Source of the DNA: Andrena cerasifolii
Lineage: Eukaryota; Arthropoda; Insecta; Hymenoptera; Andrenidae
Direction of reading: 5' to 3'
DNA length: 64,000 nucleotides
Assembly (NCBI RefSeq): GCF_050908995.1
Contig: NC_135132.1
Coordinates: forward strand, 5,203,001 to 5,267,000
Below, piece by piece: positions 13,419-26,030 of this stretch. A program made the position numbers and the translations under genes. The notes below the pieces were generated by a model that did no database searches, was not told where the DNA came from, and saw only the letters and a list, made by a program, of their open reading frames with translations. Each line of letters starts with the position of its first letter. Position 1 is the first letter of the stretch.

Positions 13419-13468
13419 CCTTGGAAACAAATTCAGAAAAATCGCAACATCTGTACATAATCTAGGCC

Positions 13469-13474
13469 AATAAA
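13469..13474 (+). promoter_or_regulatory. Poly(A) signal AATAAA of gene B
   Basis: AATAAA lies 51 bases after the TGA of gene B. A downstream A-run (13492-13502) follows at typical cleavage distance. Confidence 0.7.
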
Positions 13475-13777
13475 TTGTTCCCTCATTTTTAAAAAAAAAA
13501 AAGATTCGCCATTTTCATCTATCTGCATCCTTTCAAATTCCTTCTTCTCACTATTTACTTTGTTGCAATTAGTGCGATACGTAATGACAATACATTTTAG
13601 CATATTACTGCGCTATATATATATATAAAAATAAAAGTAAAAGATCTCGGATCAAATATAAGTAAAATATATTTTTTTGCCCTTAAGCTTCATTTTACAT
13701 ATGCAGATGTCTTTTTAATTATTCTTCATGATTTGCAACTTAGCTAATTTTACATATAGTGGTATTAGGAGAAAAGA

Positions 13778-13913
13778 GGGAAATTTTTATTCCGCATTTA
13801 ATTAACTATTTCTTCGTTAAAATTCCATATTTATTTAACGAGATCAAGCAAGTTAAATAAATATGGAATTTTAACGAAGAAATAGTTAATTAAATTCGGA
13901 ATAAAAATTTCCC
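13778..13913. repeat. Short inverted repeat with 62-bp arms
   Basis: The arms 13778-13839 and 13852-13913 are reverse complements with a single obvious mismatch (CCGCATTTA versus CCGAATTTA), around a 12-base loop. It begins GGGAAATTTTTATTCC and ends with the complement. It could be a tiny MITE; no clear target duplication is seen. Confidence 0.85.
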
Positions 13914-14743
13914 TATATATATCAGCGAGTATTTCTTCAGTAAAACTTTTCAAAAAAACAAAGAAAATAATATTTTTGAGATACCGAAAAAAAATCGAAT
14001 TTCACGTATTCCTCTCACATTCTTGCGCAATTTTAAAAAATAAAGTAAGAATTTCGAGTGAATATCCAACGTAGCAGTAGTGAAGTCCTCTGTTTAATAA
14101 GAAATACTTGACCAGAGCTTGAATCGGAAACAGTTTCGCCATTTAATATTGCAGTACAATTCAGATTCGGCATATTTATCATCCATAACTAGGTTAATGT
14201 GAAGTAAACATGCAGTTCTCGATAGCGGGGCGATAAGTCACCGAATCTATGCACCACATGAACAAATTACCAGCGGCATTCGGTCGCGTGAAGCCGCAGG
14301 TTAACCTACATTCGGTTTCGCTGTGCATTGCGGTTAACGTAATCCAAGAATTAGAAAGAAGTCTTCGCCTGGATATCGAATTAACGAGAATACCTCTTCA
14401 TGGCCTTTTAGTGTTGACTTTTTCCACAGAGAAGTTTAGGTAAACAATTATTACAGTCCAGTTCAGCTGCCTACAAAATTACCCCTCTTTTGAAAAAAAA
14501 ATTGAGATTACTTTCTTCGGCAATGGTATTTAAAATCGAAGATGGAATATAATAAAAATGACAACATGATTCAAGAAGCTACATTTTATTAATATATTAA
14601 GTCAAGAATAATAATAAAAAAATGACTTGATTTGCTTTTAAATAAACAAGTTTACGATAATTTAGATTTCGAGCGAGCATGGAATATTGAATTAATTTAT
14701 TTTTCTGCTAAATTCTGATTACCATGTGATCAATACACTTTTA

Positions 14744-15828
14744 CAGTGGAGTCTCGATAATCCGAGATCTGTTTGAACCGATGGAAAATTTAAATTTGTA
14801 TTAAAAAGAAGTACACTGTCCAACAAAATTAAACTTTTTTTCTGTTCTGTAACATTCAATAGCCGTTTCTTATAAGTCTTATAATTAATCCGCAGACCGT
14901 TTATCGCCATCACCCTCAGTTTTCGAGAAATTCGATTTTGAAAGAAAAGCAAATTTTCAACTTTGAACATCTTTTGTGTTCAAACAGTTATAGTTATTTG
15001 GTTGCTTATTCAGCCAAATTATTCTATGAACCCTCGTGAACACAACGATATAAGTTATTGGTGCATTATGAACATTTAAATATGTTTAAACAACGATTAA
15101 AGGGAAAAGAACACCCGAAATGCACCCACTTTTGCAGATATCTTTAAATTTATTTCCAAAACTAAGAGTCTAGGAAAAAATCTGACTACTCCACGCGATG
15201 CAGCAGACAATTTTCCTTCGGAAACCATCAACAGAAGTGGTAAAATCCGCTTTGTTTTCACTACAGAGACGAAAGAGTTTGGCAAAACGTGCGGCGCGGA
15301 CAGTGGTAGTTACGCGCGGCCGTTGAGTACCACTGTCGACGCCGCACGTTTTGCCAAACTCTTTCGCTTCTGTATTGAAAACGAAACGTGACTTAACACT
15401 TCTGTTGATGCTTTCCAAAGGAAAAATGTCTGCTACATCGCGTGGTGTAATCAGATTTTTTCTTTGACCCTTAGTTTTGAAAATAAATTAAAAGATATCT
15501 GCAAAAGTGGGTGCATTTCGGATGTTCTTTTCCCTTTAATCGTTGTTTAAACATATTTAAATGTTCATAATGCACCAATAACTTATATCGCTGTATTCAG
15601 GAAGGTTTATATTTTTGTTTCGACACAAAAAATGTTCAAAGTTGAAAATTTGCATTTTTTTCAAAATCGAATTTCTCAAAAACTGAGGGTGATGGCGACA
15701 AACGGTTTGCGGATTCATTTTCAGCGCACAAAAATCTATAAGAAACGGCTATTGAATCTTACAGATCAAAATTGTTTAATTCAAGCTGGTTTAGGACCTC
15801 CACACTTCGGATTATCGAGTTTCTACTG
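14744..15828. mobile_element. 1.1-kb foldback element with pogo/Tigger-like ends, TA-flanked
   Basis: Both ends read CAGTGGAGTCTCGATAATCC or the close variant CAGTAGAAACTCGATAATCC, and TA flanks each side (14742-14743 and 15829-15830). TA duplication and CAGT…CTCGATAATCCG termini are typical of pogo/Tigger-type Tc1-mariner elements. The arms continue inward for about 500 bases as imperfect reverse complements and meet near 15310 in a GC-rich centre. Stretches such as GGGTGATGGCGA/TCGCCATCACCC and the CGGCGC…GCACGTTTTGCCAAACTC block pair clearly. No transposase ORF is present, so it is non-autonomous. Confidence 0.85.
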
Positions 15829-18800
15829 TACTACATAGTGCTGTAGAATTGAGAAGAAACTGTATTCGACGATTTCAGAAATCTGTAGCGCAGAAAATGA
15901 TTTAAATCGCCGCTCAACGAGTCCCATTGCTTTTGTATTCTAATAGCGAATCCTTTTTGCACAACGACTTCCTTTTGGGCGTGATTACTCGTGCAGAAAC
16001 CACAATCGCACGAGACAATCGTTACGATAGCGTGTCTCGTAGAAACGCCAAACTTTCCTAACTTCTTCGGGGCAAAGATCCTTTGATCTCTCCCGTTCCC
16101 CTTGTTCCTCTCATTTTTTCTCTCGATTAAAATCGTGGAGATTGCACGAACCATCGCCACTAGCTTCTTCTTCTCAGAAAAATCGCCAAACACGCCAAAA
16201 AATGTTTATTTATTTGAAATTTTTGAGTTTCTTAAATTCGCGCTGATCTGTTAGTTTCGAATTTATCTCAGACGCTTTTGAGGACAAGTAAGTTGCGCGG
16301 CAACTGAAAGTGAGTTTTAAGGGTGTATTGGTGCGGATTTCATCGAAGCTGGGTTACCATTTAGTTATAAGCTACCTTCGGACCGCGAATGTTGCGACAT
16401 AGGTCAGCGGGTGTACGAAAGACGTGAGAAGAAACGAACCAGGGAACGGGAGATTCGTTCCCGCTGAACGAACTCGAGCATCGTGATTGGTGAGTCGTTT
16501 TTTTTGCGAACAGAAAGGTCGAGAATTGTAACTTACTCGGACTTGCATTCCAGAACGCATACCATGTGGAAATATTGGGTGAGAATTTCATTGGTACGTG
16601 TTGTATCACTAAATTTCAAATTTACTTCTTTTTTAAGCATATTTTTACAGAAGCAAAAACACTAAAATGGTACTCTGTCTGACTTATACAATCGAAAGAA
16701 AAAGAGTGTATCAAGAGATTTTTTGGGAGGGGCAGATATTGTAATGTGGATTATTTTGTTCAGAAACATTTTTTTCAATGTTTGTATTTTTGCATTATCA
16801 AAAAATATTGATGGTAGAATGGCTCCATAGGTGTACTAAGTTATGTTAAGGTCTCCAATGTGCATGCCCAAGCAGAAAATGATAAATGGGCATTCGCTAC
16901 ATAGCGTGAAGTCTGTGGGGATAAGGATGACTACTTTCGAGGTTAGCAGACGATCTAGTATCGAGGTGTCACAGTTGGGTGGCGCCACAGGTACCTAGAA
17001 ACATTTAAAAAACGCGTTTGTTCTTCACCCTCCCCTCTTAACGTCATCTACAGATGCAAATCCACGATGAGACAAGAATATCGTGTCTCACATGAGACTT
17101 TAATCTCATGAGACAATTACTTCACGTTGAGTTTCCATTAATGGGCAAATTTTAATTTTTTCACGAAACTAGACTCTCATGAGACAAGCTTCATGATTTT
17201 TCCTTATTTCCATTTAGTTGTTGCTGAAATATTTGTCTGATAATATAAAAGTCTCATGCAAAGTCTCATCGTGAATTTGCACGTTATGAGCCACGTTATT
17301 GCTTGGTGTATCGAAATTGAAATATTTTTCTGTATTATTTATGGGAACACAAATATATCGCAGATACGTAAATTAAGGGAACACTTATACAACTAAAAAT
17401 TTTATTAATGAATTTCGTTAGTACTAGTTACCACTTGAATGTCTGTGAATTTTAAGATCAATGCAATATAAACTGTGTATAGCGAATTTTGAAGTCTATA
17501 GGAAGGTTGAACTTCATATTTTTCACTTCAATTTTTAGGTGGACTCTAAAGAGGGCAACGTTAACAATCAACCTTAATCCAATATCCTATAATCATGTTG
17601 CATGCTCTATAGATTACATGTTAGAAGAGTAGGTTTGCGCCGAACTTTGCGCAAGAGTTTCTTAACAAAAGTGATTGACCTAATCGTGTCGAGTTACGTT
17701 GTAAACAGCGAATCTGAGGCTATGCTAATTAACCCGAAGAGATCAGTGTACCTACATTAAACACTCGTGCTAATTTATTATAATATTGTTCCTGTGGAAG
17801 TATATAAGAAACTAAATAAATTATGGATATTTTGGGTATGAAAATTCTCATTAGAAAATTTAATATCAAATTGTTTTAATTTGTTGGTCTAATTGGATGT
17901 AATGGAAACTATTTCCATTCATTTGTATATACTTTTGTATATTCACAAATTATTTATTCTCATAATATTTATTTTTATAGTAGTAACTAGTTTTATTTTT
18001 TGCCTCTCAGCCTCAAAATGGGGTTACATTTGTTGCTGGGAGTGGAAACTCGAAAATGAGTTTTCGTTTTGTCTTCTTCCTTCATCTTGGAAATTCCTTT
18101 CTTCTCCTTTTTTCCAGAACCATACACATCCACTCCGCTTCTTCTTGTTCTCCCCTTAGTAGCCCTCTTATCGTTAAATTTTCCCTTCTCAGCTCCAATT
18201 TATTTTTACAATATTTATTCTTATAAATAATTTGTGAATACATTTTTTTGCGTACTTTGTACTCATCACAAATTATGTTGATGGCAAATTAAACCTCTAA
18301 CTTGATGGACAAATTGCTTCTACTCAAATAGCTCCGGGTAATAAACCTAACCTAACATTTTTCTATGTCTCATTTTCATATTCCTGCTACTGCATAAATA
18401 GGCACCGAAATCAAAATTGAAATAAGAATGTTTATGGCGAAGAAAAATTGTATAAAAAATTGAACTACCTTCAGTAAATTCTAATATCTAAATAAATAAC
18501 TCTTAACCTCTGTGTGCCTACATTAAAAATGGAACTAGCTTCTGAAAAAAAAAATAACATTACGATAACGCAACTGCATTTAAGTAATATTGTCTGAACA
18601 AAATTTTATATTACTACAATCGATAAAGACTGCTAGTAAACGTAAGACTTTATGAATATTGTGCAGCTGGATGGAAGAGTGATTAGCTAGCCGCGATCTA
18701 GGCCATCGTTTTATAAGGGAACGAGAGCTCATCGTGGAAAGAGGACTGCCTTGAAGGGATCACTGGATCACTGGAGGATCTATGATCCCATCTAGTCGTC

Positions 18801-20034
18801 CATGAATCGGGCGTGACCGCAGAAAAGTTCTGCCTAAGTTGCAGCGTCTGTTTCGCGGTAAGGGGGTGAGATTGCCAGTCGTGAGAACTGACTTTGAAAA
18901 GTCGAGACGAAACATCAGGGACGTTTCAAGACGAATGTAAATGACACGTTTTCTCAGGGTACAATCGATCCAAGGCGTGGAGGATTTCTGGATCTTTACC
19001 GAGCAACTTTGCGCGTAGGTATATCACTTTCAACCCCTTCTACAAAATTTGCGATTTCTAAAATTTCTGAGAATCGACGTGGATCTTAATAATTATTAAA
19101 GTCTTCTATGCCAAAATGCTGTTAGTTACATTTGTAGCAGTAATTATATTAATAAGTTGTACCTGCAAGGGAAATTATATAAATTCATATTTATGGTTAA
19201 AAAGAATGGTAAAAAAATACAGATTATTAGCGGAGAAACTTTAAGGTAATTATAAATCTCAAATATATTTCAGCGATTATTTTAATGAAGTTTGAGTACA
19301 ATCACTTTCAATAGCAACATTAGGGGGTGATGTAACAAGTAGTACAAGTCAATATTTAATTCTCACGCAGGACTATTTTCAATTCATCAGGAAACTACTC
19401 ATATATAATTGCAAAGTAGAAACGCTGGTCTATGAACATTGATTTTCATTTCTCGAATAATTTTTGTAATTCCATGGGACTTTAATTTTATTACAGGAAG
19501 TAAACATAAAACATCCCTCCCTCTATGCTTCAAATTTCGACTCATATCCCTACTTCTCTGCCACAATTATTTTTTGAGGTCCTTTACATCTTCCATCTCT
19601 TCTCCCAAAAATATATAAAATAACACAGCAACAGTAGACTAACGTATCTATCTCTTTAAATCAATTTTGAAAAATACAAATATTAAAATTTTGACTTAAA
19701 CTGCTCCCAAATAAACTACTTCTTCGTGAAATAATTTTGCCCCCAATACTGTGGTTAATAAAACCTGAATATTCAGCTACCAATTGCACTGATATCACTT
19801 TGCGATTTTGCAAAATTTCGTGCATCGAATTAAGAGGATTTTTCTTTCGAAGGAATTTATCGTAATGATCTTCGAGGCGCCCAGCAAGCCGGCTGAAAAA
19901 TCAACGCCGCGGTGCAGAGATGCACTCCTCAGGGTTACGGCTACCATTCGCGTTAGAAGTGAAACAATTAAGGCATCGATTTCTTCTCAGGTGTGATCAT
20001 CGTAACGTGGTTTCGCGATCTGAGACCGCAACGC
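15829..20034. other. Intergenic region before cuticle gene C, no gene recognised
   Basis: About 4.2 kb. Short ORFs near 15831-16193 (-), 16361-16609 (-) and 17893-18159 (+) show no domain and no splice context, and look like chance. One small inverted-repeat element is present at 17054-17281. A mixed-composition block at about 18650-19020 is less AT-rich than its surroundings, but I see no coding signal in it. Confidence 0.5.
17054..17281. mobile_element. Small TIR element (about 228 bp)
   Basis: The left end TGCAAATCCACGATGAGAC is matched by the reverse complement of the right end, TGCAAATTCACGATGAGAC. Inside, 'CATGAGAC' and 'GTCTCATG' recur several times in both directions, so it can fold. 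No ORF and no certain target duplication. Confidence 0.75.
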
Positions 20035-20040
20035 TATAAA
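20035..20040 (+). promoter_or_regulatory. TATA box of cuticle gene C
   Basis: TATAAA lies 82 bases before the ATG at 20117, within a run of less AT-rich sequence containing GATCGATCGATCGA just downstream. Position fits transcription starting near 20068. Confidence 0.7.
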
Positions 20041-20116
20041 AGCTAGATCGATCGATCGAATGTGGCACACTCGCAATCGAGACGTCTGTTTTCGCGGCCG
20101 GTGGTGTCTCAACAGC

Positions 20117-22984
20117 ATGAGATCACTCGTAAGTGCGACTTTACCGATGGAAACAAAAGGGCATTTAAGGGCAGAAAATTAACGCGATCGGGCAACGTTG
20201 ACAATGAACTTCGATTCGATGGACACTCGAAGGGATGGTTGTCAGGAGGCATCGTTCTGAGTTGGAATTTGGAAAAAAAATTGTTTTTGGAATGTTACTT
20301 GTCCAATTGAAATTGCTGAAGGTAGAGATGAAGGTTTAAAAAAAAAATACAATACAACGGAGAAAGCAAAAATAATGGGAAAAAATTTAAACATTTTTTT
20401 TCCGGTTTTTGGTATAAGGAGATTGGAATTTTTGAAAATGTCAGTCATGAAAGGGATATTCGTAAAATAATAAATATTTTGATTATTCATAATGATTTTA
20501 AATTCCTTCTAATATATTTAATATTAATCATTGAAAATTACTTCCACACAGAGTTATTGCCAGATTTACATAACAAAACTTTAAATATAATTACACAAAA
20601 GGAATTACTTGGTTCCCCAATAAATGAAGCAGAAAAAATTGACGAACAGAATTTACAAGTCAATTTTCAAAAATATATTAACACACCACTCCAGTTTCAC
20701 TATAAAACTAGTAAGAAAAGTTACCAAGCAAAGTTAGTAAATGAAGAAACCAAGGCAGCAAATCTAAATCGAGTCTTCAATTAAATTACTCGCTACAACG
20801 AGTTGGTTACTGAATAACGTTAACAAATTCGTTTTAATAAAGGAGAATATCAAGCAACATTAAGCTTCGCGATGTTTCACTATTTGCTTAATTAATTTTT
20901 GAATTGCAAATTAATATTGACCAAACGCGACGCGATTTTTTGTTGCAATTTTCCAGGTAGTCCTGGCTGCGTTGGCCACGTCAGCCATCGCTGAGAGTTA
21001 CATGGACAAAGAGTATTACCAGTATCGGGGACCCCCGGCTCCGCTCACGAGCGATGGAATGGTCATGGACACTCCGGAAGTGGCCCACGCGAGGGCTGCC
21101 CACCTGGCGATGCACTCGCAAGCCATGGCCAGGTTGAGGAAGGCCCAAAACGATTACGACATGTACGATCACAACGATATGATGTACATGCCCCAAATGA
21201 TGGAGGAACCCATGACGCAGAAGCGTCAGCGTCAACGGACGTTCGCCCCTTTGGACCGTGATGGACGTATCATGGACACGCCCGAGGTGAGTAAAATGGG
21301 ATAGTAGAACTGGCGCGAGTATTTGTAAAAAGTGAGTTGGAATGATTAACCCGGCGGGAGGCCCACCCCATATTGTAACACTTGTTCTCGCTACTGGGTG
21401 AAAAATACCCAAAACGGTTTCAGAATATTTTTTTTTTTAACTTTGCAATTTTTATGTTAAAGCACAGTGTTTTAAGAATCAAAGAAAATTTATGAAATAT
21501 CTTAAAATCTTTATTAAAGTTGTTTAAAAAATTGTAGCAAAAAATCAAACAGTCTTCATATTTTCGCAACTAGCGCCTCTGTGGTAAATTTTACCCAGTA
21601 GCGCCTCCCGCCGAATTAATTCGGCTAAGTTATGCGGAAAGCTACCAACCCTCAAAATGGCAGAAAATTAGTTATACACAGTACGAAGCACATAATTTTG
21701 TAATCTTTATTTTGCAAAAATTACCAATTCATAGAACAATATGTACATTATACAGTAGTTGTTAAAACTACCAAGCCATAGTTCCGTTTTAGGCTTAAAA
21801 AAGAAAAGCTACAGAAAATGCAAAATAATATTAATTATAGGTCACTATTAAATAATTCATTAAAAGACATTGTAAGGAAATACTAAGAAATAAAATACAC
21901 CCAATAGAAATAATGCTACGTTTCTTTAATAATTAAAATCTTCGAACTAAAATTATTCAATTTGAGATCATTGGGGGGTGGTAGCTTTCTGCATAACTTG
22001 GCCCAATTGTCTATGTTTAATTAAGTAGGTTAAATTATTGTAATTATTTGGAATGAAGTCAGCGTGGGGGTAGAAATTTGGAAGCTTTACTATGAAATAA
22101 GTATTTCGGACTTAGGAGAATGTTATTTAATAGAAGCAATGAGAATAGGAAGAAGAATAATATAATTAAGAATGAAGAATGAATAATAAAACAAATAAGA
22201 ATAGCAGGTAGTGCTTGAAAAAATACGATTTCAAATCTGGAAAACTGAAATTCTTCCTCTTAACAACCCCACATATTTATACCGAAACACAACTGCACAG
22301 ATCACGTCCCCACTTAAAACCCAATTATTCAAGAACACAAATTAACCAGAACATAATGCAACTTTCCCTGAAATTGGGTCATACTGACCCAAAATCGACT
22401 CACAAATCCTCATTCCTCCTTTACCGACTAATCTATTATTTGAACTCTAACTTCTTCACATCTAAACAACCGTCAATAATAAATAATAATTTTTTATTTT
22501 TTTTTTATTGTAGAAAAAATAATAAGTTCTTAAATTTTTAAACCATAATAATTAAACGAAGCGAGTTTTATTTCCGCGCGCTAGTTTCTTGTAAATATAT
22601 AATATTGTGTAAATTTCGTATAAGCGTTAAATGAAATAATTTTGCCAAGACGAGTATTCACTTTCCATTCAATTTCCTCCATTCTCTTTCAAGGTGGCTG
22701 AAGCAAAAAGTGCCCATCTAGCGGCCCACGCTCGCGCCGCATCGAAAGCATCCGAATTTTACGAATTCGACGTGTTCGATGGGCGCAAAAACTTGGTTTA
22801 CCTGACCCCTGTCCGCGTCACTTACAAACACACGCCATCGATGGGTTATCGAGGCACGTTCGCGCCACTGGGCCCCGACGGCCGCGTCGTCGATACGCCG
22901 GAAGTGATGAGGGCGCGCGAAGCGCACATGAAGGCCCACGCACGCGCTGTCGCAATGTCCACGCACAACGATCTTTATTATTAG
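20117..22984 (+). CDS. Cuticular protein with three 18-residue motifs (gene C), three exons
   Basis: Exons 20117-20128, 20957-21286 and 22694-22984 give 210 residues; both introns are phase 0 with gtaagt and gtgagt donors. Exon 1 is M-R-S-L. Exon 2 completes the signal peptide (VVLAALATSAIA), probably cut before E-S-Y. Motifs are DGMVMDTPEVAHARAAHLAM, DGRIMDTPE joined to VAEAKSAHLAAHA, and DGRVVDTPEVMRAREAHMKA. Intron 2 splits the second motif exactly between DTPE and VA. The linker between motifs 1 and 2 is unusually rich in Met, Asp and Tyr (DMYDHNDMMYMPQMMEEP), unlike the Ala/Pro/Tyr linkers of its neighbours; a basic Q-K-R-Q-R-Q-R run follows it. The protein ends N-D-L-Y-Y. A 274-bp MITE sits in intron 2. 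The nearest AATAAA is at 23824, some 840 bases downstream, so the true 3' end is uncertain. Confidence 0.87.
21346..21619. mobile_element. TTAA-bounded MITE in intron 2 of gene C
   Basis: The element runs from TTAACCCGGCGGGAGGC to GCCTCCCGCCGAATTAA, a terminal inverted repeat of about 17 bases with TTAA at both ends. It is 274 bp with no ORF. TTAA boundaries suggest piggyBac-type transposition; the class is inferred. Confidence 0.75.
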
Positions 22985-25475
22985 AAACAGGGGAATTTTT
23001 AAACTTAATTCGATGGTGCCCAGGTACACGGGTACGTAATACGCTCTTTAAGAAAATTAATTGAATGCAAATCATTTTGTTCGTTTCAATGTTTATACGA
23101 TATTTAATATTTTGCACACGATCTATGTCAAATCGAAATGAGCATTTGATGGATATAGAAATTTATTCTGGAAACACGAGATTGGGTTACGTTTTTATTG
23201 TTTAAAATACGGAATCAACACTCGCATAGTGATAGTAAAACGTAAGATTCACAGTAATTTAATTTTAAAATAATGAACTGGAAAAAGGGTTGGAAGAATT
23301 TGAGGTTGTGATATACTTTATGAATTTTTATAGCGTTGTATGCAGCGTTGTTTAATGTTTAATTTTTTGCAAATATTTTCTTCAATTTCTATGGTTTGAA
23401 GAGGATTAATTTTTCTACATATAGATGACGAGTATCTCCAAAATCGATTTTCTTAATCTGAAATAAGGTTTCGAAATTCCTGTTTACCTGTGCTTCGTCG
23501 AATTCGCCACAAAAAGTTAATATATTTAAGAGATCTCACGAACACTAAATTGCAGTGCAGTTTCCCGATATTGTTCGATTTTCTGTCAAATTGTTTGCAC
23601 TTCTCGTGACAGTGAAAACCACACAGTTTACTCTTTACTCGTATAAACATTTATGAGAGGACAGTTTGTATCGTACCTGATTTTTTACGCTTCGCGAGGC
23701 ATTGATATTTGTTTACCACAGCAATTTGACGAAACTCGAACGATGAAATTTTAGTGTAAAGAATGAACATGTTTGTACATAATTTTACTTACTTAACGAT
23801 GACATTCTTAACCATTACATATAAATAAATAAAAAAAACGTTATTTTATAATAGTGATATTGCAGTTCGAATTTTATTGCCATACAGTTGTTAATAATTA
23901 AGAGTTGTTAAGGTAGATATTAAGGGATTTTTATGATACTCGTAGTTGTTACAATGTTCTGTAAAATGGTGAATTACGAATGGGTAGTGGAGTGAGAAAA
24001 TTATACAATAGAAAATTTCTGTTTCTTGCCACCAAAGTGTATTCTATGTTTTGTATTTTCTCCATATGGTGAAATAAAATACGAATATGGTTCCGTTACT
24101 GTCGTTCCTCGTCCTTTATCCTGTCTCCTTTTCAATTCAACAACAAAATAAACGATTCTTAAAAATATATTTACCTTTCTCAACCGTGATGTTGAAATTG
24201 ATAAAAAATTCAATATTTATTATTAAATAAAATCCCTTCTTCAAATTGCTATTGAAAGCCATCTATTAACGTACTTATCACTGACTCATTCATCTATTCA
24301 TCCACTTATCTATCGATCTACTCGCCCACTCACTTGCTCATCTCCTCGTCCCTTCGTCGATTTAATACAAACATGTAGACACTTATCTGTACCCAAATGT
24401 ATTTAAGAATGTACCTACTCAAGATGACTCAACACAATTACTTTCTCGTATATTTCCAATTATGTACCTCCATGATACATTCTGCCTCCGCGTCAACCCA
24501 AAAGGAAAACTGTGCAACAGATGCAGGCAGAACAGAGTATCATTTGAAACGTGACCAAAGTCACGTGGGCCCAGCGTGCACTTATTCTGTCATCCCACAC
24601 CGTGCCACACTGTGCCAGATTGCTCAGGCTCGAATGTAGGTAAATAAGCAAGCAGGTATACCAGTGGGCGTCGTCCAATGAGAAATCGAAAGGAAGAGCA
24701 CTCCCAGCTTGGCCTGGGCCTTGCGCAACGCGGACGCGGCCCGATAAGAATTCCCTGACATTAACCGGAATTCATAGCTGATGAACTCCGGTAGGGTGGA
24801 GCACATTGTGCAAATCCCTGCCAACATATGATTTGCTGACAACTTGGTGTATAGGAGGGAAAGGAAAATGGTTAATGATGAATTTGTTAGGTGGAAGATT
24901 AGAAGCTGCAAAGCTGATATCTGCTTTATTCTGTTTTGGTATTGGTCAGACACTCTGTAACTTAATTGGTGATTACTTTATTTCGTGGAGTTGGAAAACG
25001 TTCCTCTAGTCGACGGCTAGTTAGGTATAATAGAACTTAAGGCCCGTAGGTCCTCTTTCTTCTGCAATACTACTATGTTTGATCCTACAGTCATCTAAAC
25101 TAAATATATAGAAATATGGAGAGGAGGCTTGAACATAACCTGAAAACGTTTTACTGTAAATAATACATTCTTAATACCTCGTTGGATAATGGTTGTCGAA
25201 TTTCCAAGTAGGGTGAAATATTCTGCCTTCTACCTAAAAATGTTATATAATTTACTGATAAAAATAAAATATAATAGAAAACAGAAGTGGAAGGTCTCTG
25301 TGACACTAGTCAGTACTCAGTAGTATAGTCAGTAGTCTAGTAGTATATAGTCAGTACTCTAGTTATTCAAACAATAGTGGCAGGTTGAACAGAAAGTTCG
25401 ATTGGCAAGAAACAGAGATTCTTATGCCAAGTAGATACTTTCTATCTTCGTAAAAGGTATGAATGACAAGATATG

Positions 25476-26030
25476 CAGGGTGTCCCAAATTTGAGGGACA
25501 TTCTGGTACATGTCAATATCCTGATGCAAAAATACATCGAAAAGTCCTTTACGTTTTTGAGATCCGAGACTTCGTTCTCGAGATATTGGCAGTTGAATAT
25601 TAGCGGTCCATGTTCCGGAACACGCAGTTTAAAGCCGAAACAGCTGAGCGCGGAACAGTGACCGTTCGCGCGCACCCGCAGGAGGCACGCGTAGATAGAG
25701 CCCACCGCGCTAACCCATTTTCATGGTTTTAACTAGCGCGGTCGGTTCTAGGTACTGTGTGTGTGTGTATGTGAACCGTGCGCTCAGCTGACTCGGCTTT
25801 AACACGTTCCGCACGGCCATTTCTGAAGGTATAGGGTCTTATGACATCATCCGTGCGGAATGTGTTAAACTGCGCGTCCCGGAACTTGGACCGCTAATAT
25901 TCAACTATTAATATCTCGAGAATGAAGCCTCGGATCCCAAAACAGTAAAGGACTTTTCGATGTCTTTTTGCATCAGGATATCGAATGTTCAGAATTATCC
26001 CACAATTTTTGGACACCCTGTAGAACCACA
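25476..26030. mobile_element. 555-bp foldback element, CAGGGTGTCC ends
   Basis: It begins CAGGGTGTCCCAAATTT and ends AATTTTTGGACACCCTG. Arms of about 150-170 bases pair imperfectly, including ATCCTGATGCAAAAA with its complement, ATCTCGAGA-containing blocks, and TTGAATATTAGCGGTCCA with TGGACCGCTAATATTCAA. Solo matches to this type of end (ACAGGGTG) also occur near 44494 and 48060. No transposase ORF. Confidence 0.8.
25799..25868. mobile_element. 70-bp TTAA-bounded mini-element nested in the foldback
   Basis: TTAACACGTTCCGCACGG at the left is matched by CCGTGCGGAATGTGTTAA at the right: 18-base inverted ends with one mismatch, both ending in TTAA. It lies in the loop of the element at 25476-26030. 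A short (GT)n run (about 25757-25770) lies just before it. Confidence 0.6.
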
